Positions 37,487 to 46,940 are shown, counted from the first letter of the stretch. The stretch is 49,511 nt of DNA from Pseudoxanthomonas sp. Root630 (GCF_001427585.1 NZ_LMGY01000008.1:1-49511); one strand, 5' to 3'. Program-made: numbers and translations. The notes: generated by a model from the letters alone, not told the origin.

Positions 37487-39152
37487 CGCTGGCCACCCAG
37501 TCCTTGACCACTTGCGCGACCTGCTTGGAGTCGGTCTTCACCGCTTCGCGCGCCTGGCGCAGGCGGTCTTCGTAGGCATCGGAGGGCAGGGCGCGCATCG
37601 GCGGCAGTTCGTCGTGCGACAGGGCGGCGACGGCGCGCGCATCGGTGTCCTCGTCGTCCACCACGGTCACGTCGATGCCGTCGTCGTCGTTGCGCTGGGC
37701 CTTCTTCGCCTTCGGGTCGATGATCTGGCGCATGGCCGGGCGCAGCACGCCGAACAGCAGCAGGATCACCACCAGCGCGCCGATGCCGTAGCGGGCGACG
37801 TCGCGCAGCATCGGGTTGTGCAGCCAGGGGCTCTCCCAGAACGGGACTTCCTCGGCCTTGTCGGTTTCGCGCACGAACGGCGCGTTCATCACCGAGACCG
37901 AATCGCCGCGCGCGGCATCGAAGCCCACGGCTTCCTTCACCAGCGCCTCGATGCGGCCGAGCGTGGCGGCATCCAGCGCGGTCATGACGACCTTGCCGTT
38001 CTCGCCGGTGCGCGGCACGTGGTCGACCAGCACGGCGGCGGTGACGCGGCGGACGCGTCCGGCCGGCTGGCGGGTGTGCTGCAGCGTGCGGTCCATCTCG
38101 AAATTGCGGGTCGCGCTGCTCGCGGTTTCCGTCGGCGCGGCCGGGTTGGGCGCGGCCGCCGCGTTCGGGCCGGGCGGCGTGTTGCTGGTCGCGCCGGGTA
38201 CGCCTTCGGGGCCGGCGGCGGCGACGGTGTTCTGGCTGACCTGCTCGCTGCGGATCTTGGCCGGATCGTTGGCGAAGGTCTCGCGGGCTTCCTCGGTGAC
38301 CGAGAAATCCATGTCCACCGCGACCTCGGCATTGATGCGGCCCGGGCCGGTCAGCGGCTCCAGCAGTTCGCGGATGCGCTCGTTGAAGGAGGTTTCCAGC
38401 TTGCGCACGCGCTCGAACTGGGCGGCGTTGAGCGCAGCCTCGCTGTTCGGGTCGCTGATGGTCAGCATGCGGCCACCCTGATCGACCACGGTGACGCGCT
38501 CGGGCGCCAGGTCCGGGATCGACGACGAGACGAGATGGACGATGGCGTCCACCTGGTTGCGTTCCAGCATGGTGCCGGAACGCAGGTCCAGCACGACGGA
38601 TGCGCTGGCGACTTCGCGTTGGCGGGTGAAGGCGGACGGCTTGGGGATGGCCAGGTGCACGCGGGCATCGCGCACCGGGCGCAGCGTGGTGATCGTGCGG
38701 ACCAGTTCGGTTTCCAGCGCGTGCTGGTAGCGCGCGTTCTCGACGAACTGGCTGACGCCGAAGCCCGGGTCGCGCTCCATCATCTCGAAGCCCAGGCGGC
38801 CGCTTTCGGCCAGGCCGGCGCCGGCCAGCTTCAGGCGGGCGTCGTGCAGGTTTTCCTCCGGCACGGAGATGGCGCCGGTGGCCTGGTCGAGCTGGAACGG
38901 GATCTGCGCCGCGCGCAGCATGTCGGTGGCTTCGGCGGTGGCCTTGGGGTCCAGGCCGGTGTACAGCGGGGTGTAGGCCGGCTTCTGCGACCAGAAGAAC
39001 ACGAACAGGCCCAGCGCGACCGCGCCGGCGATGAGCAGCAACGTGCCCATCTGCTTGAACACGCGCGCGTCCCCGATCTTGGTCAACGCTGCGCCTGCCT
39101 TGTCGGCGGTCAGCGATTCCTTCAGGGCTTCCTTGGACAGCGTGAGGGCCAT
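37479..39152 (-). CDS. fliF: Flagellar MS-ring protein FliF
   Basis: Inner membrane ring protein of 557 residues. The first helix is at about 36-54 (TLLLIAGAVALGLFVFFW). Ring-building motifs follow in the periplasm (YTPLYTGLDPKATAEATDML, RVHLAIPKPSAFTRQ). A Pro/Ala/Asn-rich insert lies at about 310-340, the second helix is at about 455-475, and the acidic C-terminal tail binds FliG. The length is normal. It is the second gene of the operon, 44 bases after fliE. Confidence 0.96.
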   Translation of the reverse strand: MALTLSKEALKESLTADKAGAALTKIGDARVFKQMGTLLLIAGAVALGLFVFFWSQKPAYTPLYTGLDPKATAEATDMLRAAQIPFQLDQATGAISVPEENLHDARLKLAGAGLAESGRLGFEMMERDPGFGVSQFVENARYQHALETELVRTITTLRPVRDARVHLAIPKPSAFTRQREVASASVVLDLRSGTMLERNQVDAIVHLVSSSIPDLAPERVTVVDQGGRMLTISDPNSEAALNAAQFERVRKLETSFNERIRELLEPLTGPGRINAEVAVDMDFSVTEEARETFANDPAKIRSEQVSQNTVAAAGPEGVPGATSNTPPGPNAAAAPNPAAPTETASSATRNFEMDRTLQHTRQPAGRVRRVTAAVLVDHVPRTGENGKVVMTALDAATLGRIEALVKEAVGFDAARGDSVSVMNAPFVRETDKAEEVPFWESPWLHNPMLRDVARYGIGALVVILLLFGVLRPAMRQIIDPKAKKAQRNDDDGIDVTVVDDEDTDARAVAALSHDELPPMRALPSDAYEDRLRQAREAVKTDSKQVAQVVKDWVASDE

Positions 39153-39196
39153 GGCGATGGGTCGGTTCGTTGAAGGGGAAGGTCAGGAGCGGTGGG

Positions 39197-39556
39197 TTAC
39201 AGCGGCATGTTCAGGACGTCCTGGTACGCCTGCACCAGACGGTTGCGGACTTCGACCGTGGCGCGGAACGCGACCTGCGACTGCTGTGCGGCCACCATCA
39301 CCCGGGCCAGGTCTGCGCGCGGATCGCCCAGCTCGAACGCCTGTGCCAGCGCGCCGGAGGTCTTCTGGGCGTTGTTCACGCCTTCCAGCGCGTTCTGCAG
39401 GGTCTCGCCGAAACTCGGCGCCTTGACGCCGGGTTGTTCGAAGCCGACCCCGTTGGGCGTGAAGGCCCCGGGGTTGGGCATCGGCTCGACGGCGCGGGTG
39501 CCCAGCTGGTGCTGGTAGCTGCGGATCTGCGAGAGGATGGAGGTGACGTCGGACAT
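39197..39556 (-). CDS. fliE: Flagellar hook-basal body protein FliE
   Basis: Rod-MS-ring adaptor of 119 residues. The C-terminal two thirds hold the conserved helices (FGETLQNALEGVNNAQ, DLARVMVAAQQSQVAFRATVEVRNRLVQAYQ) and the end NMPL. It is the first gene of fliEFGHIJK and stands about 30 bases behind the predicted transcription start of a sigma-54 promoter. Confidence 0.95.
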   Translation of the reverse strand: MSDVTSILSQIRSYQHQLGTRAVEPMPNPGAFTPNGVGFEQPGVKAPSFGETLQNALEGVNNAQKTSGALAQAFELGDPRADLARVMVAAQQSQVAFRATVEVRNRLVQAYQDVLNMPL

Positions 39557-39597
39557 GGGCGGGCGCTTCGGTCGTCGGTGTGTCTTGCCGTATCAGC

Positions 39598-39614
39598 TGC
39601 AAGACCTGTGCCGG
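39598..39614 (-). promoter_or_regulatory. Sigma-54 promoter for fliEFGHIJK
   Basis: The minus strand reads CCGGCACAGGTCTTGCA, with GG (39611-39612) and GC (39599-39600) ten bases apart; it follows the consensus closely. The start of transcription is expected near 39587, about 30 bases before the fliE ATG. Confidence 0.75.
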
Positions 39615-39633
39615 AGCCGCTGCCCGCCGCCAG

Positions 39634-41097
39634 TCAGTTTTCCGTCGCCAGGGCGACGTCTTCGCGCTCGACGCCGTACTTGCGAAGCTTTTCCACCAGC
39701 GTGGTGCGGCGCAGGCCCAGCAGTTGCGCGGCATGGGCGACCACGCCGCCGGCGCGGTCCAGCGCATCGCGGATCAGGTTCAGTTCGATCTGGGCGATGT
39801 GTTCGCGCAGGTCGATGCCGGCTTCCGGCAGGCGCTCCGCGGTCGGCGCCACGGCGGCGACCGGGGCCACGACGGGCGCGGCAGGGACGGTGGCGGAGGC
39901 CGGCGCCGCAGCGGCCGGCACGGCCTCCGGCTCGGGCAGGTGCTCGGGCTGGTAGCGCTTGGGCAGGTCGTGCACGCGGACCAGGCCACCCGGATGCAGC
40001 ACGGCCAGGCGCTCGACCAGGTTGGTCAGCTCGCGCACGTTGCCGGGCCAGTTGTACTGGCGCAGCGCCTGCAGGGTGTCGTGGGCGAACTGCACCTCGC
40101 CACGACCGGTGCGTGCCAGCTGGGCCGCGATGGTGGCCACCAGCGACGGCAGGTCGTCGGCGCGCTCGCGCAGCGCCGGCATTTCGATCGGGAACACGTT
40201 GAGGCGGTAGAACAGGTCTTCGCGGAAGTGGCCGTCGGCGATGCGCTGTTCCAGGTTGCGGTGGGTCGCGGCGATCACGCGCACGTTGCAACGGATGGTC
40301 TGGTTGCCGCCGACGCGCTCGAAACTCCGCTCCTGCAGCACGCGAAGCAACTTGACCTGCATCGGCAGGCTCATGTCGCCGATTTCGTCCAGCAGCAGGG
40401 TGCCGCCTTCGGCCATCTCGAAGCGGCCCTTGCGCGCGCTCAGCGCGCCGGTGAAGGCGCCCTTCTCATGGCCGAACAGTTCGCTCTCCAGCAGCTCGGC
40501 CGGGATCGCGCCGCAGTTGATGGCCACGAACGGCCCATCGCGGCGCGGCGACTGGTCGTGGATGGCGCGGGCGACGACTTCCTTACCGGTACCGGATTCG
40601 CCCAGCACCAGGACGGTGGTGTCGAACGCGGCGACCTGGTCGATCATCCGGCGCAGGCGGGTCACGGCCGGGCTGTTGCCGGTGGGGCCGCTGGTGCTGA
40701 CCTGCTGGGCCTGGTGTTCGGTGTCCAGCCGCTTGAGGCTGGCGCGGCGCAGGCAGGCTTCCAGCTGCGCGTGGCGGATGGGGCTTTCCAGCGTCCAGAC
40801 GCCGGCTTCGTGCAGGCCGTGCGCGGCGGCGAAGGCGGCGGTGTCGCCCTGCAGCAGCAGCACGGGCGGCGGCAGCTGCGCCTTGCCCAGCCAGCCGAAG
40901 AAGGCATCGGCGGCTTTCTGGTCGTCGATCGAGCCGACCACGACGGCCAGCCAGTCGTGCGGGCGTTGCCGCTGCACATCCACGTCGCCGGCACTGACGA
41001 TCCAGCGCGGTGTGAGGTCCATGAACTCGAGCAGGCCGGCCAGGCGTTCAGCGCGGGCGGCGTCGGTGTCGATGACGAGGATGCGGGATTCACTCAT
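39634..41097 (-). CDS. fleQ: Sigma-54-dependent flagellar master activator FleQ
   Basis: Enhancer-binding protein of 487 residues. The N-terminal FleQ receiver-like domain (1-120) is degenerate: the strand that should end in the phosphorylated Asp reads AVVVGS, so it is not expected to be phosphorylated. The AAA+ domain holds Walker A GESGTGKE (166-173), the sigma-54 contact loop GAFTGA (213-218) and LLLDEIG (234-240). A Fis-type helix-turn-helix ends the protein ([20 protein letters not shown]). FleQ proteins of this type bind cyclic di-GMP in pseudomonads and xanthomonads. It overlaps the vemR-like gene by eight bases, and its own target fliE is next. Confidence 0.94.
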   Translation of the reverse strand: MSESRILVIDTDAARAERLAGLLEFMDLTPRWIVSAGDVDVQRQRPHDWLAVVVGSIDDQKAADAFFGWLGKAQLPPPVLLLQGDTAAFAAAHGLHEAGVWTLESPIRHAQLEACLRRASLKRLDTEHQAQQVSTSGPTGNSPAVTRLRRMIDQVAAFDTTVLVLGESGTGKEVVARAIHDQSPRRDGPFVAINCGAIPAELLESELFGHEKGAFTGALSARKGRFEMAEGGTLLLDEIGDMSLPMQVKLLRVLQERSFERVGGNQTIRCNVRVIAATHRNLEQRIADGHFREDLFYRLNVFPIEMPALRERADDLPSLVATIAAQLARTGRGEVQFAHDTLQALRQYNWPGNVRELTNLVERLAVLHPGGLVRVHDLPKRYQPEHLPEPEAVPAAAAPASATVPAAPVVAPVAAVAPTAERLPEAGIDLREHIAQIELNLIRDALDRAGGVVAHAAQLLGLRRTTLVEKLRKYGVEREDVALATEN

Positions 41098-41470
41098 GGC
41101 GGCGCTCTTTGAATCGTTCGAGGATGGGCAAGACTTCCTGGATGTAGGAAAGCTTGCTGACGAAATCGTCGGCGCCGGCCCGCATGGCGTGTTCGCGGTG
41201 TTCGGCATCGTCGAAGTGGCTGGCGATCACCACGAAGGGGGGCGCGTCCTGGGTCTTGATCAGGCGCGTGGCCTGCAGGCCGCCCATCTCCGGCATGGCC
41301 AGGTCCATCAGCACCACGTCCGGACGCAGGGTCTCGGAGCGTTCGATGGCTTCCAGGCCGTTGCTGGCGCGGCCCACGACATCCAGCCACTCCACCTTGC
41401 GCAGGTGGCGCAGGGCGGCGTTGATGAATCCTTCGTGGTCGTCCACCAGCAGTACGGTGATCTTGCTCAT
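41090..41470 (-). CDS. vemR: VemR-like single-domain response regulator
   Basis: Receiver-only protein of 126 residues with D10/D11 (LLVDDHEG), the phosphorylated D56 ([13 protein letters not shown]) and a Lys in DDFVSKLSY. It sits between rpoN and fleQ and overlaps fleQ. That is the place of VemR in Xanthomonas, a regulator of motility, exopolysaccharide and virulence reported to contact FleQ and FliM. The identification rests on position and receiver-only architecture. Confidence 0.85.
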   Translation of the reverse strand: MSKITVLLVDDHEGFINAALRHLRKVEWLDVVGRASNGLEAIERSETLRPDVVLMDLAMPEMGGLQATRLIKTQDAPPFVVIASHFDDAEHREHAMRAGADDFVSKLSYIQEVLPILERFKERRHE

Positions 41471-41485
41471 TGCGGTCGTGCTCCG

Positions 41486-42910
41486 TTATCCGGCCTTGGC
41501 CAAGACGGATACGGTAGCGCGTCGGCGTTCCCGGGCGGGAGCGATATCGAGCTGTTCCCGGTACTTCGCCACAGTTCGGCGGGCAATGTGAATGCCCTGG
41601 CGGGCCAGCAGGCCGGCGATCGCTTCGTCGGCCAGCGGCTTGCCGGCCGGCTCGGAGTCGATCAGGCGGCGCACCATGGCGCGCACGGCCGGGCCGGACA
41701 CGTTGGCGCCTTCCAGGCGCACGGCGAAGAAGTGCTTCAGCTCGAACGTGCCGCGCGGGGTCTGCATGTACTTGCCGGTGGTGATGCGCGAGATCGTGGA
41801 TTCGTGCATGCCGATCTCGTCGGCGATCTCCTTCAGGGTCAACGGGGCCATCGCCTCGTCGCCCTGGGTCAGGAAGCCGGCCTGGCGCTCGACGATGGCG
41901 CGCGCGGTGCGCAGCAGGGTGTCGTAGCGGATCGACAGGCCGCGGGTCAGCCAGCGGGCTTCCTGCAGCATTTCACGCAGCTTGCCGGCGCCGGGCGAGG
42001 CCTCGGCCTGCTCCAGGGCGCGCTCCTGCATCGCGTTCACGCGGATGCGCGGGGTGCTGGCCGGGTTCAGGGCCACGCGCCAGGCGCAGTCGGCGTGCCA
42101 GGCGACCACGTCGGGGATGATGTAACCGGACGGCGCCGGTGCCAGCGAGGCGCCCGGGCGGGCGTCCAGCGACAACACCAGGCGCACGCCTTCCATCACC
42201 TGGTCGGTGTCGAGGTCCAGCAGGCGGGCGAGGGCGTCGTATTCATGGGCGGCCAGCAGGGCCAGGCCCTCGGCGACGATGCGTGCGGCCACGCGGCGGG
42301 CCGGGACGCGGCCTTCCAGGCAGTCCAGCTGCACCAGCAGGCATTCGCGCACGTCGGCGGCGCACAGGCCGGGGAATTCGCCGCGCAGCAGGCGGTCGCG
42401 CAGGCCGAGCACGATGTCCGTGCGCAGATCGAAGCGGGCCGAGGCCAGCAGCGCCAGCGTATCGGGCGCCTGGTCCAGGTACCCGCCGTCATTGGTGTGC
42501 TCCAGCCAGAACGCGACCACTTCCAGGGCGCGCTCGTCCAGTTCCAGTGCCAGGCGGTCCAGCACGCGCACGTGCGGGTCGGTGGATTCGCCAGCGGCCA
42601 CGCGCTGCATGCGGTCGTCGTCGCCGTCCTGCCAGCCGGCGCCCGGCACGTCCCACAGGTTGGATTCCGGCAGTTCGTCGAACGCGGCGGTGTCGGTGGC
42701 GGCGACGTCCTGCGCGGGCATGTCTTCGGTGTCGCTGGACGCGCCCGCGTCGTGGGTCTCCTCGATCTCCAGCAGGGGATTGAGCTCCAGCGCGCGGCGC
42801 ACTTCCATTTCCAGCTGCAGGCCATCGAGCTGCAGCAGGCGGATGGACTGCAGCAACTGCGGCGTCAGGTGGAGCTGTTGGCCCAACTGGGTGGAAAGTC
42901 CCGTCTTCAT
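41486..42910 (-). CDS. rpoN: RNA polymerase sigma-54 factor RpoN (flagellar copy)
   Basis: Sigma-54 of 474 residues. Region I at the N-terminus is MKTGLSTQLGQQLHLTPQLLQSIRLLQLDGLQLE. Then come an acidic region II, the core-binding part and a helix-turn-helix (LKEIADEIGMHESTISRITTGKYMQTPRG). The RpoN box that reads the -24 element is ARRTVAKYREQL near the C-terminus. Xanthomonads often carry two rpoN genes, and the one beside vemR and fleQ (rpoN2) serves flagella. The ATG at 42910 gives the family start; the frame open further upstream does not resemble the family. Confidence 0.94.
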   Translation of the reverse strand: MKTGLSTQLGQQLHLTPQLLQSIRLLQLDGLQLEMEVRRALELNPLLEIEETHDAGASSDTEDMPAQDVAATDTAAFDELPESNLWDVPGAGWQDGDDDRMQRVAAGESTDPHVRVLDRLALELDERALEVVAFWLEHTNDGGYLDQAPDTLALLASARFDLRTDIVLGLRDRLLRGEFPGLCAADVRECLLVQLDCLEGRVPARRVAARIVAEGLALLAAHEYDALARLLDLDTDQVMEGVRLVLSLDARPGASLAPAPSGYIIPDVVAWHADCAWRVALNPASTPRIRVNAMQERALEQAEASPGAGKLREMLQEARWLTRGLSIRYDTLLRTARAIVERQAGFLTQGDEAMAPLTLKEIADEIGMHESTISRITTGKYMQTPRGTFELKHFFAVRLEGANVSGPAVRAMVRRLIDSEPAGKPLADEAIAGLLARQGIHIARRTVAKYREQLDIAPARERRRATVSVLAKAG

Positions 42911-43147
42911 CCCCGTAGTCCCCGATTCGATGGCGTGCCAGGGCGGCTTCACATCGTGTGAATACTTTCCGCCTCGGGTGACGGAAAAAAAATCGGGGGG
43001 TTTCTGATTGTGCTGCGGGCACACCCGACCGGCCGTCAGGGTTTCCCCTACAGCGTCGGTTTAATGTCGAAGGTGGATGCCCGACGGGGGGCTGCGATCA
43101 CGGGATTCCGTCACGGAAGCGGTGTCGCCCCCGGGGTACTGCAAGGC

Positions 43148-43780
43148 TCAGGCCAACTCGTTCTGGTGGCGCGCGGCCAGCAGCAGCAGGTCATTGGCGC
43201 GACGGCAGCCGAGCGATTCCATCATGCGCGCACGGTGCGTCTCCACCGTCTTGACGCTGATGCCGAGCTGCGCGGCGATTTCCTTGCTGCTCATGCCGCT
43301 GCCCAGTTGGCGCAGGATCTCGCGCTGGCGTGGCGACAGCGCCGCGATGCCCGTGGGTCGCTGCGGATTGAGCATCGGCGCCAGCATCTTCGAAGACACC
43401 TGCGGGCTCAGGAATACCTGGCCACTGGCCGCGGCGCGCAGGGCCAGCTCGAGCTCCATCGGTGCGGCTTCCTTGACGACGAAGCCCGCGCAACCGCGAT
43501 CGAGCGCGACACGCACCTGCGTGGGATCGTTGTGCATCGACATCATCACCACGCGCACCTGCGGCAGCGATTCATGCAGCAGCGGCAACAAGTCGAGACC
43601 GCTGCGATCGGGCAGCGAGAGGTCGAGCAGGATCACGTCGGGACGGTGGATGGCCGCCATGTCGAGCGCCTGCTGGGCGTTGCAGGCTTCGGCCACGACG
43701 TCCACGTCGGGCAAGGCTTGCAGCAGCCGGCTGATGCCGGCCCGGACCAGGGTGTGGTCGTCGACGATGAGTACACGCAC
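43148..43780 (-). CDS. NarL/LuxR-type response regulator
   Basis: Two-domain regulator of 210 residues. The receiver has D7/D8 and the phosphorylated D53 (VILLDLSLPDRSG), with the Lys in GFVVKEAAP. The LuxR-type DNA-binding domain is at about 143-205 (LSPRQREILRQLGSGMSSKEIAAQLGISVKTVETHRARMMESLG). No histidine kinase is beside it. It lies between the fliD operon and rpoN, with about 215-240 bases of spacer on each side, so it is its own unit. A motility or virulence role is inferred from position only. Confidence 0.9.
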   Translation of the reverse strand: MRVLIVDDHTLVRAGISRLLQALPDVDVVAEACNAQQALDMAAIHRPDVILLDLSLPDRSGLDLLPLLHESLPQVRVVMMSMHNDPTQVRVALDRGCAGFVVKEAAPMELELALRAAASGQVFLSPQVSSKMLAPMLNPQRPTGIAALSPRQREILRQLGSGMSSKEIAAQLGISVKTVETHRARMMESLGCRRANDLLLLAARHQNELA

Positions 43781-43994
43781 GGGGAGGAGCCAGTCGTTGC
43801 CGCTTTGCAGGTCGGATCACGATAACGGCCGCGTCCTGCCACGCCAATTCAGAATCGCGACGAAGACGTGAAAGTACGACATAAGTCACACTTGAATGCC
43901 TGCCGCCCGCGATGAAGTCGGGCATGACGCAATCGGGGTGTGTGACGGCCGCACCTTCCGCGTGCAGGTTCACAGGCGAATGCGCGAAACGCGT

Positions 43995-44582
43995 TTACCT
44001 GCGCGGAGCCAACTGCGATTGACGCGCCTCGGCGACCTGCCGGCGATGCAGCCGGAAGAGATGGCGGTCCATGGCTTCGGCGAGGCCACCGTTCAGGCCT
44101 TCGAACTGCAACCACAGATGGTGTGCGTGCGTGCCTTCCACCTGCGCCAGCACGCGTGCCGGCAATTCGATGTGATCGCTCAGCCAGGCGGCCGGTTGCA
44201 GCGTCACCACCCCATCGCTGCCGTCGGCAGCGCCGAGCGGCGAGACGATGTCCAGGCGCAGGCCGCGATGGGACCAGCGCAACGCCGTGACGGGGAGCGT
44301 GTCGTCGTGACTGCGCGCCAGGCGACCGAGCAAGGACAGCACCAGGTCGAGCTTGGCCTCGATCCGTTGCTGGCTGGGCGTGGCTTCCTTGCGGTCGTCG
44401 GGGTCTTCACCGCGGACGTCCTCGGCGACCGCGAGCCCCTGCAACAGGGCTTCGGCGGGTGCCTGCATCACGGCGCGGGCGCCGAGGGTGAAGCGGGCGG
44501 GCAGCACGACGTCGCAGGTGAGCGCACCGTCGAACAGCGTGTGTTCGGCCGGATGCTCCACCAGGACGACGGGCGCGGCCAT
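43995..44582 (-). CDS. PilZ-like protein of the fliD operon (atypical)
   Basis: Protein of 195 residues. An N-terminal beta-rich part (FDGALTCDVVLPARFTLG) is followed by a helix (RIEAKLDLVLSLLGRLARSH) and a second beta-rich part (LRWSHRGLRLDIVSPL, GVVTLQPAAWLSDHIELPARVLA). This is the layout of the PilZ-domain proteins found after fliT in xanthomonad flagellar loci. I do not see the RxxxR...(D/N)xSxxG cyclic di-GMP signature, so it may be a non-binding, partner-type PilZ protein. It starts three bases after the fliT-like gene and ends the operon. The family call is moderate. Confidence 0.6.
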   Translation of the reverse strand: MAAPVVLVEHPAEHTLFDGALTCDVVLPARFTLGARAVMQAPAEALLQGLAVAEDVRGEDPDDRKEATPSQQRIEAKLDLVLSLLGRLARSHDDTLPVTALRWSHRGLRLDIVSPLGAADGSDGVVTLQPAAWLSDHIELPARVLAQVEGTHAHHLWLQFEGLNGGLAEAMDRHLFRLHRRQVAEARQSQLAPRR

Positions 44583-44585
44583 GGC

Positions 44586-44891
44586 CTAACCTCCGACGAC
44601 GGAGAGGTACGCGCGCGCGGCGCGGTCTGCGCGTTGCGTGGACTGCATGCGGATGCGTGCCTGTTCGCGCGCAGCCTGCATGTCCTGCTGGAGTTCGAGC
44701 TGCGCGCGCAGGAGCGTCGCCAGTGCGTCGTAGCCGGCGTTGCGCCCGCCATCGGCGTGCAGGAACGCGCGCACGTCGCGGTCGTGACGGTTGAGCAGGG
44801 CTTCCACGCCGTCCAGTTCATCGGCATGCAGCGCGACGCGCATCGCATCCAACTGATCGAACAGATCGGCGAGGACCGGCGTGTCGTTCAT
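44586..44891 (-). CDS. fliT: FliT-like flagellar chaperone
   Basis: All-helical protein of 101 residues, charged and rich in Ala, Leu and Arg. It overlaps the fliS stop by four bases. FliT proteins are short, poorly conserved chaperones for the cap protein FliD and usually follow fliD-fliS. The call rests on size, helical make-up and position; similarity cannot be measured by eye. Confidence 0.6.
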   Translation of the reverse strand: MNDTPVLADLFDQLDAMRVALHADELDGVEALLNRHDRDVRAFLHADGGRNAGYDALATLLRAQLELQQDMQAAREQARIRMQSTQRADRAARAYLSVVGG

Positions 44892-45304
44892 CGCGCCGCT
44901 GCCATCGCCGGCTGTTGGCGCTGTTCCGAAGGGATCGCGTTCCAGGCCGATTCGATCTCGCCCAGCAACTCCAGCGATTCGCGCAGGGCGGAGGCGTCGT
45001 TGTGCAGGTTGGCTTCGATCAGCCGGGTCTGCACGTAGTCGTACAGGGCCGACAAGCTGCCGGCGATCTCGCCGCCGGCTTCATGGTCGAGCGAGCCGTT
45101 GAGGTGGCCGATGATCGCGCTGACCTCGCCGATGGCCTTGCCCTTGCGCGCCAGTTCGCCGCGTTCCACGCAGGCTTCCGCCAGGCGCAGGCGCTCGCAC
45201 GCACCGGACAGCAGCAACGCGACCAGGCGGTGCGGGTCCGCCTCCATCACGGCACTGCTGAGGCCGGTATTGCGGTACTGCGCGGCATAGGATTGAAGTG
45301 ACAT
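44888..45304 (-). CDS. fliS: Flagellin export chaperone FliS
   Basis: Four-helix chaperone of 138 residues that keeps flagellin unfolded for export. The start (LQSYAAQYRNTGLSSAVMEADPHRLV) has the Tyr-rich N-terminus that covers the flagellin site. The central helices include GSLDHEAGGEIAGSLSALYDYVQTRL. The ATG at 45304 has AGGAG upstream. It stands 60 bases after fliD. Its client flagellins are encoded just upstream on the same strand. Confidence 0.93.
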   Translation of the reverse strand: MSLQSYAAQYRNTGLSSAVMEADPHRLVALLLSGACERLRLAEACVERGELARKGKAIGEVSAIIGHLNGSLDHEAGGEIAGSLSALYDYVQTRLIEANLHNDASALRESLELLGEIESAWNAIPSEQRQQPAMAAAR

Positions 45305-45364
45305 TCCATTTCTCCTGGGGTCCCCGGCGCCGCACGGGCGAGCCGGCACGGACCCGGCGGGTGC

Positions 45365-46729
45365 TTATCCGGTCTGGCTGGTCAGCGTGGCCAACTGTTG
45401 GGCGAGGGCGGTGCTGGTGGTGTTCATCTGCGAAATCATGCTGTCCAGCGCGACGAACTGCGCCTTGTAGCGGTTGCCCACGGCTTCCATGCGGGCATCC
45501 AGCGCGGTGCGTTGGGTGGCGACGTCCTTGATCTGCGCATTCAGGCCGTTGCTGCGCAACGTGAAGGCGCCATCGCTACCCACATAACTGCCCACCGCCT
45601 TCTGCAACGTGCCCGCGAACGCGGTGTCGCCGGTGAATGCGGTGCGGATCTTCTCCGGATCGGAGGTCAGCGCGGCGGCGAACTTGCTGCTGTCGAAGAC
45701 CAGCGTGCCGTCGGACGAGGGGTAGCCCTTCGTCTGCAGGCCCAGGGTCTTCGCATCGAGCCCCTGCGCGGCCAGGTCGCCGAGCAGGTTGCCCATCAGG
45801 TTGCGGAGCTGGCCCGAGGCGCTGCGCATCTGCGCGTCGCCGGTCAGGGCCGAGGGTTCGTTGTTCTCGGCGTCGTACTTCGTGGTGGCGTTGATGGCGC
45901 TGATCGCCGTGTTGTACGCCGTCACGAAGTCCTGGATCAGCTTGCCGGCGGCCGCCGTGTCGGTGGACACGGTGACGGTGCTGGTGCCTTCCGTTTTCAG
46001 GTCCAGGGTGAGACCGGGCACGGCCTCGGTGATCTTGTTGGTGGTGGCGGTGACGGTGAGGCCGTCGATCGTCACTTCGGCGTCGGCCGCCGGCACGCGC
46101 TCCTGCAGGCTGGTGACCAGGTTCTGCAGGTCGCTGCCGCCGGAGGAGAACGCCAGGGTGAGGCCGTTGGCCGCGCCGGTCTTGTCGGAGGAGACCGACA
46201 GGTACTGGCCGTCGTTCGAGGTCAGCACCGCGGCCTGCACGCCCTTGCTGCGCGCGGCGTCGTTGATGGCGCTGCGCACGTCCTGCAGGGTGGCGCCCTC
46301 GGCGACGTCGATGGCGAGCGACTCGCCGCCGACCGTCAGCGTCAATTGGCCGGCACCGAAGGTGGTCCCGGCGGCAACCGGGGTATTGGTGATCCACTTG
46401 TTGGCGGTGGCCAGCGAGACCACTTCCACGTTGTAGATGCCGTTGGGCGTGCCGCTGGCGACGCTGGCGCCGACCACGGTGTCCGTGCCCGACTTGACGG
46501 TGCGCACCTCGAACGCGGTGGCCGACTTCAGCGCCTTGAGCGCCGTGTCCAGCGAGCTGAACGCGGAACTGACGGTACCGATGGCGGACAGCTTGAACTT
46601 GGCCTGCGTCTCGATGCGGTTCAGGCGGTTGTCGGCCGGCTTGCGGTCGGCCGCGACCAACTGTTCGACCATGCCGGTGATGTCCAGCCCCGAACCGATG
46701 CCGCCGTAACCGAGCGAATAGTCTGCCAT
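45365..46729 (-). CDS. fliD: Flagellar filament cap protein FliD
   Basis: Cap protein of 454 residues that sits on the filament tip and folds incoming flagellin. The N-terminus reads YGGIGSGLDITGMVEQLVAADRKPADNRLNRIE. The N-terminal FliD domain is at about 9-105. The variable middle is Thr/Ser/Gly-rich, and the C-terminal FliD domain ends in a coiled coil (YKAQFVALDSMISQMNTTSTALAQQLATL). AGGAG lies eight bases before the ATG. A strong FliA promoter stands about 90 bases upstream. Confidence 0.95.
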   Translation of the reverse strand: MADYSLGYGGIGSGLDITGMVEQLVAADRKPADNRLNRIETQAKFKLSAIGTVSSAFSSLDTALKALKSATAFEVRTVKSGTDTVVGASVASGTPNGIYNVEVVSLATANKWITNTPVAAGTTFGAGQLTLTVGGESLAIDVAEGATLQDVRSAINDAARSKGVQAAVLTSNDGQYLSVSSDKTGAANGLTLAFSSGGSDLQNLVTSLQERVPAADAEVTIDGLTVTATTNKITEAVPGLTLDLKTEGTSTVTVSTDTAAAGKLIQDFVTAYNTAISAINATTKYDAENNEPSALTGDAQMRSASGQLRNLMGNLLGDLAAQGLDAKTLGLQTKGYPSSDGTLVFDSSKFAAALTSDPEKIRTAFTGDTAFAGTLQKAVGSYVGSDGAFTLRSNGLNAQIKDVATQRTALDARMEAVGNRYKAQFVALDSMISQMNTTSTALAQQLATLTSQTG

Positions 46730-46818
46730 TGCCGTTTCTCCTGTCGCGCCCTTTCCGCAAAAGGGTGGCCGGGCGGGCCGTCATCCGTTGGTGGATGCGG
46801 CCCGCCCGTACAGTTCCA

Positions 46819-46845
46819 GTAACGGCCTGCGGGCGCCGTTCTTTA
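46819..46845 (-). promoter_or_regulatory. FliA (sigma-28) promoter for fliD-fliS-fliT-pilZ
   Basis: Minus strand TAAA (46842-46845), 15 bases, GCCGTTAC (46819-46826). It has the same layout as the promoter in front of the MCP at 1628-1654. The leader is about 85 bases. Confidence 0.78.
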
Positions 46846-46940
46846 GCCCGCATTTCTCCGTCTCCCACCGCTGCCGTGGGTCCGGCGGCTGGTGAGAAAT
46901 GCAGGCTCCCGGGGTGATGCAGGGTTTGTGCCAGAGGAGC

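Noticed and set aside
43140..43157. Sigma-54-like site on the minus strand (GGCCTGAGCCTTGC) before rpoN
   Set aside because: Spacing and TTGCA fit, but it lies in the last codons and stop of the LuxR-type regulator gene and more than 200 bases from the rpoN start. Chance occurrence is likely; 5'-end mapping would decide.
43822..43848. FliA-like site before the LuxR-type regulator (ATTG-N15-GCCGTTAT)
   Set aside because: The -10 part is good but the -35 part has three mismatches to TAAA, so I did not list it as a promoter.
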